From: Homalodisca vitripennis
Taxonomy: Eukaryota > Arthropoda > Insecta > Hemiptera > Cicadellidae
NCBI RefSeq assembly: GCF_021130785.1
Contig: NC_060211.1
Span: forward strand, 26,459,001-26,523,000
Direction of reading: 5' to 3'
DNA length: 64,000 nt
The notes under the pieces are model-generated. The model made no database searches. It was given only the letters and a program-made list of their open reading frames with translations, and was not told where the DNA came from. The first letter of the stretch is position 1. Every line of letters starts with the position of its first letter. A program made the translations under genes and the position numbers. Shown here piece after piece: positions 11,001 to 23,780 of this stretch.

Positions 11001-11244
11001 AAGAAGGAGGTATTTAGCAAGACCATATACAGAATTTACAAAACCTATGACGTCATTAGGAAGTAAATCTGGCAATCCAAACGTTATGTCGTCCCTATTA
11101 AGACCACTTCAAAAAATTAATAAATTTAAAATTTGTGTTTCGTAATTTGACCAGCCATTCAAAGAAAGCCAAAATAATTTAATTTCACAAATCAGTGAAT
11201 ACAATACATTTAATAAAATATAGTTTTTTTTATTTACGTTTTAA

Positions 11245-11248
<4 letters not shown>

Positions 11249-11301
<53 letters not shown>
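11249..11301. repeat. (TG)26 microsatellite
   Basis: Uninterrupted TG dinucleotide run, followed shortly by an alternating purine-pyrimidine gcgcacgcgcgcg stretch (11311-11323). Confidence 0.97.
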
Positions 11302-11302
<1 letters not shown>

Positions 11303-11759
11303 GTTTTTGGGCGCACGCGCGCGGTTCTTCGTTTAACAATAATCAGGTTTGGTTAATTAATATAATTACGGGAACCATGCCAAGGTGTTTACCTGTTCTT
11401 TTGCCATAGTCCACTGAAGTCAAGTATTGGCCTTGGAGTAAACTCATAAAATCACAGGCACATTTTGAAACAGACTATTTACTAACAAAGCATTCAGAAC
11501 GGTATTGTTGGAATGTTTTCATTCTGGGGACTCCATTCTCTTGGCTCTAAACTTATGCAGTACAATCAGCCTTGGGTTAGGATCCAGTTCTACTGGCAGT
11601 AATCTTCATTATAACCACATAAGAAATATATTAACAAATTTACGATCATATTTTTAATCGTAGGGTCTGTAAGATCTCTCACTTTAAATATAAGATTAGC
11701 ACGCATCAAAATGCATTAAGATATTTCTATATATCAATTGGTCAATCAGAAAAAATCTA

Positions 11760-12130
11760 AACCTCTTTATATTAATACGAGGCCTAGACCATATACTTGT
11801 TTCAGTACAATCGGTTTTAAAGACGTAAAGTGTAAGACGTATGTGTCAAATTTGAATAAGATCCATCCAATAATAAGAGGCCCAGACCATTTACTTGTTT
11901 CACTACAACCGGTTCTTAAGACGTAAAGTATAAGACGTATGTGCCAAATTTGAATAAGATCCATCCAATAATAAGAGGCCCAGACCATTTACTTGTTTCG
12001 CTACAACCGGTTCTTAAGACGTAAAGTATAATAAGTATGTGCCAAATTTGAATAAGATCCATCCAATAATAAGAGGTCCAGATCATTTACTTGTTTAACT
12101 ACAACTAGTTCTTAAGACGTATTTGCCAAA
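11760..12130. repeat. 98-bp tandem repeat, about 3.8 units
   Basis: The word aggcccagaccatttacttg recurs at 11780, 11878, 11976 and 12074, an exact 98-bp spacing. ORFs on both strands arise from the repeat. Confidence 0.95.
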
Positions 12131-12211
12131 TTTGAATACGAGCCGTCGTAGAATAAAATACCCAGTCCAATCCACTGCTCCCACTGACCGTATGCCGTGG
12201 AACCGTAATTA

Positions 12212-12945
12212 ATTCATTGATTGAATTTGAAGACAGGTATATAAATTTGCGCCGTTTTAAATTGCTATAAGAATATAAGAATGTATCAATACCTTTCATA
12301 TAGTTTTTAAAATCTATGTAATCCTAAGTATTTTAGAGGTGAAATTGGACATAAATTATGAATAATTATACAGAGGAAATTAGAAAGGAAACATTAGTTT
12401 ATATAAATTAAAACATCTACTTTTCTTAATTATCTTGAAAAAAGTGATAAGGTGCTAATTTGTATAGAGATATTCTGAAACTAGATGAGTTTTCACGTTG
12501 TCTTCTTTTTGTTACTTATATACCATTAAAACTTTATACCAATATTTCGAGACCACCTGGATTTCAAGTATTATTTTCAGATTCATTCATTGATTGAATT
12601 TGAAAAGAGATATATATACATTTAGGCCACTTTAAATTGCTATAAGAATTTATTAATTCCTGTCATATAGGTTTTAACATATTTGTAATCCTAGGTATTC
12701 TACAGGTAAAATTTGACATCATCTATGAATTATTCAAGAAAAGAAATATTAGATATCAAAATTAAAACATCTTATTTTCTTAATTATCTTGAAAAATATG
12801 ATATGCGGCTAATATGAGTAGTAATATTCTTAAACTAGATGAGTTTTCACGTTTTCTTCTTTTTTGTTACTAGTATACCATCAAATTTTTCTACATTATT
12901 TTGAAACCAATTAGGTTTCAAGAATTATTTTCAGATGCGTAAATT
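12212..12945. repeat. two tandem copies of a 373-bp unit
   Basis: attcattgattgaatttga at 12212 and again at 12585. The following sequence, including aaactagatgagttttcacg and the closing tattattttcagat, aligns throughout both copies with substitutions and small indels. Confidence 0.9.
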
Positions 12946-13909
12946 ATTAGTAATCCTTTATGAAATATTGTGATTATTTAATATAACCAGCAAATGGACT
13001 TATTGCTGTAATTGTAAATTGCGTAACGGTACATATATAAGTAATGTTACTATTTTGTTACAAACACGCCTATTGTATCTTTATTTTTCAAGATCCAAAT
13101 TTTGTGCATTCCCGCATGTCAATCAAGGTACACGTCAGTCAGCCAGCAGGTGGCAGTCTGTAAGTAGGGTACAATATCAGATCTGGCTGTCACAGTTAGG
13201 TATTGCCCGGTTGTAATTATCCAAGCCGGGTCCTCTTACAACTCCTCGACGCAATCAAGAATCAATCACTCCGCACCTGATTTTACTTTGTAATTAACTA
13301 TATCTGCCACATCACCGATCATCGATTAAGTACTCCATATATAACTCGGTCTTCAATTATTCAACGGTCGATATGAATAGTCAATGGGCTACTGAGCGAT
13401 GGGTCGTGTTCGCTCTAATTTCACTCGTGTACAGGTTAGATAAGGATATGCTGCGAGCAGGAGTCTCCCCATGTTTCTGTCAAAGCGTAGGTTCATTTAT
13501 TTTATACGGCAGGGTTGGTAACACTGTTACTTTCCTGATTAGAGCCTACGCTAAAGCCATTCTAGTTTATCTGAGAGAGTATAGTTGTTAAAACCATTTT
13601 AACTCCGCAAAATCATATTCTATTTTTATAGATCACCTTTGCTTTTTCCAACACCCTTGCAGGCACCAGTTTTTTTTTCTCTTTGCGATTACAGAGCATA
13701 ATTACGAGATTTCGTTATTGGTGATTTATAATTTTTTTGAGCGATAACAGTTAACTTCATGTATAGGAGTCTTTTGTGATAATAAATAATATAAAACATA
13801 ATATGGATATAGTACGGACTTTACAACAACTAAAACATGACACTATGAGATGTTGAATATGGAGCTTTTATTGGCTACTGTTAAACATTTAAACACATAA
13901 GCTAATATT
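12946..13909. other. no recognised feature
   Basis: Moderately GC-richer around 13100-13300, otherwise AT-rich. Two ORFs (65 and 72 codons) are unremarkable and unsupported. Confidence 0.4.
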
Positions 13910-13955
13910 AAACATATAAACCAATAAATAATATTAAATATTGGTTTATATGTTT
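13910..13955. repeat. 17-bp perfect hairpin
   Basis: Arms aaacatataaaccaata (13910-13926) and tattggtttatatgttt (13939-13955) are exact inverted copies around a 12-base AT loop. AT-rich hairpins of this size can arise by chance or mark a small mobile element end. Confidence 0.85.
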
Positions 13956-15049
13956 AAATGTAATAAAGATGACACTGTGAGAACTATCATCTGGCTTACG
14001 CTGCACGATGATACGTACAGAACCACGGGTAGATTACGTTATAACACAACTGCTGCTTCTGCGTAAATTTGTACTTTATGTTTTAGCTCTTGACACTTGG
14101 AAAATGACGCAGATGCAGTTCTTACTATGGCGTGTTTCACTTGAAAAAGTTGGTAAAATTAGAATGCATCTGGTATAACGTTTGCAATGTTCTAGTAGTT
14201 TTTTTTTTGCCCTTTTGTTATGTTCACGTTATTCTGCAAACTGTGCAATAAAAGTGTTATTTGTTAGTTTGTCCTTCAAGAGCTTTCTGAACAACTCCAT
14301 ACATACATAGTGTTTAATAACTAAACAAGAAAACAACATTGAAACTTGTGTAGGAAAATAAATGTAAAAATACATTATAAACCTGACATGTAAGCACTGT
14401 TACGTGACCAACTGAAAAACATGGATTCTAAAATTTATGATTAACATATGTTAACTGTAACGGGATTCACAAAAACTATAGACAAAGGAAGAATCCTCAA
14501 AAACAAGTGTACAGCATATACCCATTTGTTTAAATCCAATGTATTCTCATTCCAACTTTTGTTGGCTATTTTGTTATTACAATAATTTTTATTCATAACA
14601 ACTTGTGTAATAACTTAATTCTTAAACAAAATTAAATCCAAATCGTATTAAACAATCGAACCATATTTTTATGGCTACATTGTCTTGATGTAATTATTTT
14701 TAGATGTAATAAATTTTAAAATGTTTATATGGTATTTTCCCAGTCTAAACTTGTGCTACTTCATATTAATATGATACCAGTGGCACTCCTTTTGTTGATA
14801 TGTGAGGAACCGCAAACAGCCAACACACTGCTACATAGTGAAATATAATACATGGGGCGTGTAATGAACTTTTGATTACATCCGTGAGATCTAGATGGCC
14901 TTGTACAGCTGACGGGATAACACATTATGACGTAGTAATTATTCTGACGGCCAAATAGTCTCCATGCACAGCTGTGCATAGGTTAGTTCGGCGAGTACAC
15001 GCCCAGTAGACAGGATAAAGGACCAGGAGTGTTACTGCTTAAAACCGTG
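13956..15049. other. no recognised feature
   Basis: AT-rich sequence. I see no coding, RNA or repeat structure that can be supported. Confidence 0.45.
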
Positions 15050-15185
15050 TCCTTGTCCGTCCGTATGCGTGATAACTCGTTAAAGAAAAGTGCTACAGAC
15101 TTGAAACTTGGTACATGGGTTCCTCTAGGTCCAAACAGGAATATTGGTTTTGGATTCAAGAGGTAAAAAGGCCGTCCGTCCGTCA
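15050..15185 (+). repeat. single unit of the TTGAAACTTGG repeat family
   Basis: Contains cttgtccgtccgtatgcgtg, then gacttgaaacttggtacatg and gtccgtccgtc. The same unit is present as a tandem array at about 20470-20990. A more distant relative may be included in the 5.6-kb repeat. Confidence 0.7.
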
Positions 15186-15371
15186 ATTTAATTACTCTTT
15201 CGTCACATTCTTTCGGTTCCTTTGATATTGCATTATTTCGAATTATGATAAAATTTCTCCAACAGTGTACCAAAATAAGAGTCATTCATTATTATTCTTT
15301 CAAGATAAAATTTCATAATACTCTTGTTATACTAACTTTATTGTAGGTAAAGATAATATATTATACGGACT

Positions 15372-15619
15372 CAGTGGCGTATAGTGAAAATTATTCCGGG
15401 GGGTATCAAATGTGTGTGAAAATTATAGCTGACAGACTGGATGGGTATCAAATGTGTACCCTCTAAGAATAGGGACTCGGGAATCTTTCTCCCGGCGAGC
15501 TTTAAGACCTCATGAATGTGTTCTAGCTTAAAACAAACTAATTGGTGCAATTTTTATGATTTATGTTCAAATTTTGAGGGGGTGCTTGAACCCCATGAGC
15601 CCCCTGATATACGCCCATG
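15372..15619. mobile_element. hAT-type MITE, 248 bp
   Basis: Ends are CAGTGGCGTATA and TATACGCCCATG, inverted with two mismatches. Flanks tacggact (15364-15371) and taaggact (15620-15627) form an 8-bp target duplication with one mismatch. CA...TG ends plus an 8-bp duplication are hAT traits. It carries no transposase and differs internally from the two elements at 2.1 and 8.2 kb. Confidence 0.8.
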
Positions 15620-15627
15620 TAAGGACT

Positions 15628-16972
15628 TGACATCACTACTTTTTTACTCCAATACTAACAAGTGGTACAATAATACCATTTTCTCTGGCTCCTTAATTAA
15701 CCAAAAATGATCTTCCTTATGTAATAAACTTGGGATTTTCTCGTTTTTTCATCTATAAAGATTATTTAGTCGTTGGATTCAGTAGCATTTTTATCCTGAA
15801 CGAAAACTTTTTTAACACTTTTTTTGTTCATTTTATAATAATATATATGCTACACATTTTTAAATTTTCGCTAAAATTATTAACAAAGAACTGTTATCTC
15901 TTGTTTAATAAAACGTTAGTACACATTGTGACAATGAGCATAACTACACTAGACAGCTACTGGGTAACCAGACTGAGCTTCTTTGTAGCCTAGGAGTCTC
16001 TGATGGTGAAGAGTTCGATTTGTAAGTCTTCATCCCTGACTTTTTTTAATCTCTAGAAAGATTCTGGACTCCAGATTCCACCAGGCAGTGTGTACCAGTA
16101 TCAGATTTCAGACGCTGCGCTTAGCTGAATGTGAAATGGAGCTTAACACGTTACTCGAAAGAATTTATTTTTTAAATATATTCAAATAACAAATATTTTT
16201 CAGTGATGTGTTATAAGTACATGTATGAGTAGAACAAATCAAAACTACCATTATGTTTACTATACGATTAATAGTTAGTCTCTGATTCAATTTTCAAAAT
16301 TTTTGATTCAATACATTATAGCCTAACTCTTTGAGTAGAAACATTAAAGAAAGTTTGTTTGGTCAAAATATTATATAAATAACAATTCTTAAACATGGGA
16401 GGAAATCTAATTGGTGGCTAATTCTTTAAAAACACTTAAATGAGTACATAAAGAAGAAAGAAGTATTGCAACACTTAAGATATTAATCTTTTTTTCATCT
16501 TTATTTTAACTTTCAAATAGGTTTGGGACAGAATAACAATATAGATACTACCTTATATAGACATAAAACTCATTTTTGTGGTCCAACTTTTTATCTTAGG
16601 TGAATGGCCTATGTTTCTCATTAGTCAATCTAATCTGTAAAGGTATAATTTAAATATCCTATTTAAATTCTGGAAATGAGCAGAACTTCCTGCTTTATAA
16701 AATGCATTAACTGAGGATTGCAACTATCTAGCGTCAGGAAATAAGAAGTAAGGGCTGTGACAGTTGCCACCAAACTACATCAAAAAGTTTACACAAAATT
16801 GAAAAAACTAGAAAAGCGTTTGAATGCTTATTAGTTATATCTTTTGAGTGGCATATCTCCCATGATTATATGACCAAAAATAGATTTTAAAAGTTCACCT
16901 ACTCTACTACAGTAGGGGCTTGGGTTTCATATCTAGATTATTTACAATGACTCCTCATATTCTACAGTATTA
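15628..16972. other. no recognised feature
   Basis: AT-rich. An 87-codon ORF at 15730-15993 is rich in F, L and I as expected from AT-rich noncoding DNA. I do not call it. Confidence 0.45.
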
Positions 16973-17385
16973 TAACAGTCCCATTGTTGTACATTGTAAG
17001 AATTACAATATTCTGACGAGTTTAAATCATTTAATTCTATCCCATACTATGGAAGTTCCGGTCATATACGAACGTTTTTACCACAGAATTGGTGGATTTG
17101 ATTCTTTTAACCAATAATTTGCAATATTTTGTGGATATTTATTTGTTAAATTCTATCCCATTATATGGATGTTCCGGTTATATAAGAACGTTTTTACAAA
17201 CAAAATTGGCGGCTTAGATACTCTTAACAAATAATAACAGTCCCATTGCTGTAGATTGTAAGATTTTCAGTATTTTGTGGATATTTATTCGTTAAGTTCC
17301 ATCCCATTCTATGGATGATCCGTTCATATAATAACGTTTTTCCAGCAAATTGACGGCTTTGATACTCTCAACCAATAATGATAAT
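16973..17385. repeat. diverged tandem repeat, about 3 units
   Basis: Three successive blocks share ttctatcccat, atggatgttccggt, ataagaacgtttttac and the closing ctcttaaccaataataa. The first and third also share taacagtcccattgctgta, which the shorter middle unit lacks. Unit lengths are about 115-155 bp. Confidence 0.8.
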
Positions 17386-18556
17386 ACTTTCAACTACAAT
17401 ACAAACTAAAGTCATACAAATCATAAAAGTAAGAACAACACATTTTAAGAGCTTCCACAATGATTAGCATTATACTCCTTGCTTTTCTTCTTGAGGATGT
17501 AATGAGAGTACTTTATAAAACAAAAAGTGGATGTCTAGGCGGGAGTTTGACGTTAAATGTAACAAGTGCTTGCGTTATAATTTGAACTTTTTGTAACTGT
17601 TACTGAATCTCTATTATGAAAAAAAGTAACTGGTATAATTAGTATGACAATTTATACAAAAAGTAAACTCTTCATAATCTTGGATACACATTTCAAAAGT
17701 CATATACACTTGCGTACATATGACTTTACATATACAATACATACATATGCAATACATATACAATGCGTTGTTTGTATTTGTAAATTTGTACTTATCCGAG
17801 ATGAAATACATGATCCAATAACATTTACAATAAAAGAAAGTGCTTTTAAAACGAAAATACTAAAATAACAAGTCGTATAAATAAAGGATTTATTAGAAAC
17901 TATACATTTTGTAGTTACTCAATTTACAAGACTGGTAGAATATTAACAGAATCGAAAGATAACGCAAAGTATTATGCAAAGTTGGCGTATTATTGAGAGC
18001 TAATAGAAACTTTTAGTTTGTCTTTAGATAGTTAAATAAAGCAATAATATTCCATTTACATTATTCTTCAAACTTGCTAAGTAAATAGTACAATAGTACG
18101 AAGCTGCATTAATAACTCTGTTTAAATTAAGATAGATTTATGCTAGTACCCAAAATTCCCAAGTAATAAGGTTTACATTTAACTTATTCCAGCGGTTTGC
18201 TAATCAATATAAGCGCTTAATTAGAATAAATGATTGAATATCGTCCTTCACAATAAGTCTACCTGAATACTCGTCATGACATTGAAGTGACCTTGTATGA
18301 TGTTGCGTAACGTTAATCACATCATTGTCTAGGAACCTTACTCATTAGTAGAACTTACAATAAATAATCGACTAGGCCCATTACAACACAAGAGTGACTT
18401 GCATGAACAGCACCTTGTAGAGGCCCGAACAGTCCAGGGCAGGATTTCCCTTTAGGTGCCTGGAAGGGTCGGGAGGTTTTGGAAAGGGCATGGAGAAAGT
18501 CTCCAGGAAATCGAGCTCCATTAAGCTATTACGTTTTTTAACTTTTATTTTATAAC
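17386..18556. other. no recognised feature
   Basis: AT-rich, with a short GC-richer patch at 18420-18520 (ggcaggatttccctttaggt). That patch looks unlike its surroundings but I could not identify it. Confidence 0.4.
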
Positions 18557-18660
18557 GTGAAAGTAGTTCAAGTTCAAGTTCAAAACTCTTTATTCAAGTC
18601 AACACACGAGATAAATCTCACAGATCCCAATGCGCCTCACAGGGCGCGTGCGGGAAAACG
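18557..18660 (-). mobile_element. probable LINE 3' tail
   Basis: On the minus strand the sequence ends AATAAAGAGTTTTGAAC followed by TTGAAC repeats. This is a polyadenylation-like signal plus a simple-repeat tail, as in non-LTR retrotransposons of the jockey/CR1 kind. Only the 3' end is present. Confidence 0.5.
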
Positions 18661-18710
18661 TTATATTTTTAGTAGGGTTAACAAGCCATTTCCGACACTA
18701 AAATGACTTT

Positions 18711-19385
18711 TGAACCACCGTCTTAATGACCGGGATAATTACAGAAACAGAGTCATCTAAGTAACAACTAAGTTTTCGTTACTTTTATAAGTTACATCGT
18801 ACGCTAATTTCCATAATTAGCGCTCGAAATACTGAATAGAAAGAGTATTAAGACGTTAACTGATCAAACTTATAGCTCATTATCAGTGTTTCTTAATTTA
18901 TAAAAATACAAATTTATTTTTAATATACAATTCTCAACAACACTTAATGTTTTTCCTAATGAAATAGCACACAAAAATATCAATGAAATAACAGGTAAAA
19001 TGCTATTTACCTTTGACGCTGCTACGTTGTCACCGTACGTACCTTTGAGTACGTACCTTTTCAACCACCATTATCATGACTGGGAGAATTGCAAGAAAAG
19101 AGTCACTTAAGTAACACCCAGGCTCTTCATTACGTTGCTAAGTTACCGAGTACGCTACTTTCCAAAATTGTCGCTCGAAAAAAATATTAAAACATTAAAA
19201 TAAATCAAAATTACAGGTCATTGCCAGTGTTTCTTAATGTATAAAAAATATAATTTTATATTTAATAAACTCTTCTCAACAATACGTACTGTTTTTCTTA
19301 ATGAAATAGCAGCAAAAATAGCAATACAACATCAGGTAAAATGCAATTTACCTTTGGCGCTGTATCTATGTAGAGACAAGTATAC
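18711..19385. repeat. two tandem copies of a 350-bp unit
   Basis: tgaaccaccg at 18711 and tcaaccacca at 19061 begin two alignable copies. Shared words include cgctcgaaa, cagtgtttcttaat, ttctcaacaa, tttttc.taatgaaatagca and caggtaaaatgc.atttacc. Confidence 0.88.
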
Positions 19386-19439
19386 TTACAGGTTGTTGCA
19401 TTGTTCAGTTTGTTTCTGGAGGAAATATTTATAATTAAC

Positions 19440-19745
19440 GATAGTATTTATTAAAAATTAGAACTTAAATTAGTGTTTTTTTACCACTAACACACAAAAA
19501 TTTTAAAAAATAACTTTAAAAAATTAATTATAAAAATAAAACATAATTTAAATTTAATTTCTTAAAAATAATTTAATTTAATTGTTTTATTTTATTTTAT
19601 TTCTTGTAATAAACAAAAAATATTTACAACAAAATAACAAATTAAACACAAACACAAAATAAATTTAATTATATTTTAATAATTATATTTAATTTTTTTT
19701 AAGTAATTAAAATTAATTCGGAATTTTTTTACTTTTAAAAATGTT
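19440..19745. repeat. A/T low-complexity block
   Basis: Almost pure A and T (ttaaaa, aattta words) with scattered C and G. No gene is possible here. Confidence 0.9.
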
Positions 19746-20144
19746 AGCATGACATCTGCTAAACTCCCGATATCAATGTACTTACAGTACTCTCTTTTTA
19801 TAATAATAGTTTAGAAGTATCGTCGTAATTCGAAACTGACACGTTAAAAACACATTTGCGCATAATTAGATATAGAGGCCTATTGTCTAGTGAAAACTTT
19901 TAATAGATCCATTTTAACGTGACCCCTATGCGGGTCACCCTCCTTGTTCTGGAAGACGAAGAGTTCCACAGAGGGATCACTATATAAGTAACGATTGACA
20001 GTGATTATATATACATGTTTAAACTGTAAATCTTAACTTGACCTTAGTTCGTGAGTCCACCCGTTGTCGCCTACAGCCTAACTAAAACCATGCATAAGAA
20101 TAAGATAAAACGTAAACTAACTTTTAACCCTATATTATAAAATA

Positions 20145-20260
20145 CAGGGCCGTATTTAGCTTTGGCGGGCCCTGTCTTTACCCTGCCTGTGGTCACAGAC
20201 GTGTACTGGGACCCGGACCCCGGTAAAATTGTCTGAAAAACCAGTCTGAGTACGGTCCTG
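20145..20260. mobile_element. possible short TIR element
   Basis: CAGGGCCGTATTTAG at 20145 and CTGAGTACGGTCCTG ending 20260 are inverted with four mismatches in 15. The CAGGG.CGTA opening resembles hAT ends. I found no matching 8-bp flanks, so this is tentative. Confidence 0.4.
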
Positions 20261-20302
20261 CCAATGATTACATAGTATAAAACCATACTATGTAATTATT
20301 GG
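20261..20302. repeat. 18-bp hairpin
   Basis: ccaatgattacatagtat (20261-20278) and atactatgtaattattgg (20285-20302) pair with one mismatch around aaaacc. Both arms are flanked by tcctg words, so the hairpin may be a small insertion or the end of the preceding element. Confidence 0.8.
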
Positions 20303-20469
20303 GTCCTGCACACACACACAGGGATCACTATACGCACCGGCAAACAACGCAAAACTGTACATTTGCATATATTAATAGACTATTCGTCAGATATTTAAAA
20401 AAATTGGAAACTACACCACACTTTATTTTTCTGTACATTATATTCTTTCTTCGCTGAAAATTATCTGTC

Positions 20470-20990
20470 AGACCATTCTGTCCGATACCTCTTCATAGAA
20501 AGATCCTAGAGGCTTGAAACTTACGACATATTTTCATCTTGTTACGAGGAAGAACCCGACCGATTCTGACCTCAAAGAGTCTTTCTCTCTGTCTGCCTGT
20601 CCGTATGTGCGATAACCCTTGATAGAAAGGTCTTAAGGGCTTGAAACTTGTTACGTAATTTTCTCATGGTCCAAAGAAGATCACTAGTAATTTGGAGGAC
20701 AGAAAGTCAAGAGATAGTCCCTATGTCTGTATATTTGTTCATTTGCCAGTCTGTGTGTTAACTCTTTAAAGAAAATACCTAGAGACTTGAAACTCTTTGG
20801 TTCAAGGAGAACGCTATTGATTATTAGGCCAAAAGTTTAAGAGCATTCTATTCGTAGCTTTGTCCTTTTACTCATTATTATTAGAAAGATTCCAGAGACC
20901 TTAAATTTGATACAAATATTCACCTTTGTCCAAAGAAGAGCACTACTAATTTTAGGGTCGAAAAAGTAAAAGAGCAGTCCGTCCATCAGT
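20470..20990 (+). repeat. tandem array of the TTGAAACTTGG family, 4-5 units
   Basis: Units of about 113-146 bp repeat the order: tctgtc.gtatgtg, ataac.ctt.atagaaag, cctagaggcttgaaactt, ggtccaaagaagatcactag, taattt.agg. The gacttgaaac position recurs near 20514, 20641, 20787 and 20901. A lone unit lies at 15050-15185. Confidence 0.85.
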
Positions 20991-21499
20991 GTCCTACACC
21001 TTTCGTTAGGTTTTGTTGGATTCTTCGATTTTCCGTTTAATAGATTCATTTAAACCAGAAACGTAAACTCACATCACTAAATTACGCGATTTAAATTTGT
21101 TCCATATACTGTATTTGAGCCGATTTACGAAGAGAATCGTGTCGATCCCATCAAAACCGTTTCTACAATTTTCTCCATTTATCGTATCTCCCGAAGTGGT
21201 TTAGTAATATATTACACGCTTTATATAATTTATACTATTTTACGGGCAGATTTATACGACATCATGTACCCAACCAGTTTGTCGTATAATACCTCTGCAG
21301 CCAGACGTTCACCTAGTGTGTTTATCGTAAACAGAGGAAGGGGACGCCACTAAAAATAGTGCTAACAGTGCTAAACAAAATATAGACCATCCCAGGAGCA
21401 GGAGGAGGAATGAATTCCAAGAGCACTGTGTCGGCCAGATGTGTGCTGTATCAATTTGCAAGATAATCCGAATGCTCTTCTTGTTGTATTGAGAAAAAT

Positions 21500-22497
21500 A
21501 TTCAGGGTTAGAGCTAATTTGCAGGTTAGACTGCACTGCTTTTTATCTAACCTCCGATAACATGGGAAGACAGGAGAGGTTATGCAATAAAAGGGTCTAC
21601 CTAGCGTACATATCAAGTTAATGAAAGCTAGTTTAGAATCATATCTAGGCTGAGAGGTACTTTGCAGGCTAGACTACACCACTTTCTATCCAACCTCCGA
21701 TAACATGTAGAACCAGGAGAGGTTAAGGTAATGAAAGGATCTACCTAGCGTATATCTCAAGTTAATGAAAGCTAGTTTAGAATCATATCTAGATTGAGAG
21801 GTACTTTGCAGGCTAGACTACACCACTTTCTATCCAACCTCCGATAACATGTAGAGCCAGGAGAGGTTAAGGTAATGAGAGGATCTACCTAGCGTGTATC
21901 TCAAGTTTATGAAAGCTAGTTTAGAATCATATCTAGATTGAGAGGTACTTTGCAGGCTAGACTACACCACTTTCTATCCAACCTCCGATAACATGTAGAA
22001 CCAGGAGAGGTTAAGGTAATGAAAGGATCTACCTAGCGTGTATCTCAAGTTTATGAAAGCTAGTTTAGAATCATATCTAGATTGAGAGGTACTTTGCAGG
22101 TTAGACTACACCACTTTCTATCCAACCTCCGATAACATGTAGAGCCAGGAGAGGTTAAGGTAATGAGAGGATCTACCTAGCGTGTATCTCAAGTTTATGA
22201 AAGCTAGTTTAGAATCATATCTAGATTGAGAGGTACTTTGCAGGCTAGACTACACCACTTTCTATCCAACCTCCGATAACATGTAGAGCCAGGAGAGGTT
22301 AAGGTAATGAGAGGATCTACCTAGCGTATAACTCAAGTTAATGAAAGCTAGTTTAGAATAATATCTAGGCTGAGAGGTACTTTGCAGGCTAGACTACACC
22401 ACTTTCAATCCAACCTCCGATAACATGTAGAGCCAGGAGAGGTTAAGGTAATGAAAGGATCTACCTAGCGTATATCTCAAGTTTATGAAAGCTAATT
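21500..22497 (+). repeat. 144-bp satellite, left array, about 7 units
   Basis: gaaagctagtttagaatcat recurs with exact 144-bp spacing at 21623, 21767, 21911, 22055, 22199 and 22343, and in a variant form at 22487. The outermost unit (21500-21622) is the most diverged. Inner units are nearly identical, which points to recent homogenisation. Confidence 0.97.
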
Positions 22498-22958
22498 AAG
22501 AAACAATTATGAACGCAGAATACAAACTGTAACAATAACGCAGAGAAGTTTACCCTGCTCTGTAGTGTATGATTGGCAGGTCGCGAACTTCACATATATT
22601 GTTATGTTCTGTTTCGATCTTTCCTCAAGTTTTAAAATGGTTACTGAAGCTAACAGTGACTTTCCAGAGAAGGATTCTTGACTTCCTTCCAATCTTAACC
22701 TCTGACGCTGTTTCTTAACGCAGACTTGCCTACTGTTGTTCCCTTCTTTGCGGGTTTCAAGAAAAAATATTACTGACAGGATCTTATGCGCGTCTAAATA
22801 TGATCTATAAAAATGTACCAAATGGTTTGTCAGGTTAATATATGTAGGAAATGTCGCGCAGTCTTATCATCATAGTTTACCGTCTGTTTCATCAGTTACT
22901 TAAATGTCATTCAAAGTACCAAAATTCTTTGCTCCATTAAGACCTGCTTTTAAAGATT
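22498..22958 (+). repeat. non-repetitive part of the left foldback arm
   Basis: Aligns along its whole length, inverted, with 25871-26338. Shared words include gaagttcgcgacctgccaat (as complement), ggttactgaagctaacagtg, gtttaccgtctgttt and gtcattcaaagtaccaaaat. A 104-codon minus ORF (22507-22821) is not kept in the other arm, so it is unlikely to be a gene. Confidence 0.88.
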
Positions 22959-23308
22959 GATATATGTATCATATAAAGTTCCATAATAGACGCTAAGCAC
23001 TTCAAATGCAAAACTATAATCAGGAACTACGTCACGGAGCATATCATTATATTATCATCTGGCGAATACTGTTCACTTTTATATTAAATTTTGGTTTTCA
23101 GGAATATACATCAATGTTGAAGTTTATAAATGATTTTACTAAAGAGATCACTATGATATCATTTCAAAGGCAAAGGTTTTGCACGTCGGATCATATCTTC
23201 TGTTGTAACTATGATTATCACAATTAGTTTAGATTGAGCTGAAAAATTCTCATATCATCCTTGCTATGTTATTTAAATCTTACTGTTGAAATATTCTAAC
23301 CTCGACTT
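22959..23308. other. foldback centre, unassigned
   Basis: AT-rich. A 73-codon ORF at 23006-23227 has no recognisable motif. Confidence 0.4.
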
Positions 23309-23780
23309 GAATCAAATCAAATCAAAATCATTTATTTCTCATTGACATTAACATGTATCGAGAATGGTCAATATGTATAAAATAACTAAATACTAAAAAT
23401 ATTCTTATTAAAGTTATTATTATATCTGGTAAAACTACAAATTAAGAAATATATTGAAAAACAGTACTACTGATATTTTTACTTGTAAATTTGGGTGGGG
23501 CACAAAAATTCAGAGAGTGAGTAAAAACAGTGTTTTACAAGAAAGTCTTTTAGCTTGTTTTTGAAAGATGCGAGTGAAGTGCTGGCTTTTAAATAATCTG
23601 GCAATCTATTATAAATTGTAGGTCCTAAATATTCTATTGATTTGCGGAACATATTATTACTATGATGGGGTACTGTAAAACTATTTTTATTTCTGGTGGG
23701 GTATATATGATTGTGGGTAGGAAAACCGGTAATGTGTTTTAAAATTGTAAATTTAAACGGAATAAATAAAAATGGAGGGG
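23309..23780 (-). mobile_element. 5'-truncated LINE fragment
   Basis: Minus-strand fragment of a non-LTR retrotransposon: the C-terminus of its ORF2, a 3' UTR, and a tail of TTTGATTTGATTTGATT-type repeats at 23309-23330. It lies inside the centre of the foldback structure. Short 5'-truncated copies are the usual product of target-primed reverse transcription. Confidence 0.82.
23479..23775 (-). pseudogene. LINE ORF2 C-terminal remnant (jockey/CR1-like)
   Basis: The open frame reads ILKHITGFPTHNHIYPTRNK, then SNNMFRKSIEYLGPTIYNRL, PDYLKASTSLASFKNKLKDF and a final LCPTQIYK with a stop at 23479-23481. The TRNK...GP.IYNRLP..LK....SFK.KLK.FL pattern is the standard tail of jockey/CR1-type reverse transcriptase polyproteins. 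The reverse transcriptase core itself is absent. The frame is intact over about 100 codons, so this copy is fairly young. Confidence 0.85.

Noticed and set aside
22507..22821. 104-codon minus ORF in the left foldback arm
   Set aside because: The homologous stretch in the right arm does not keep the frame.
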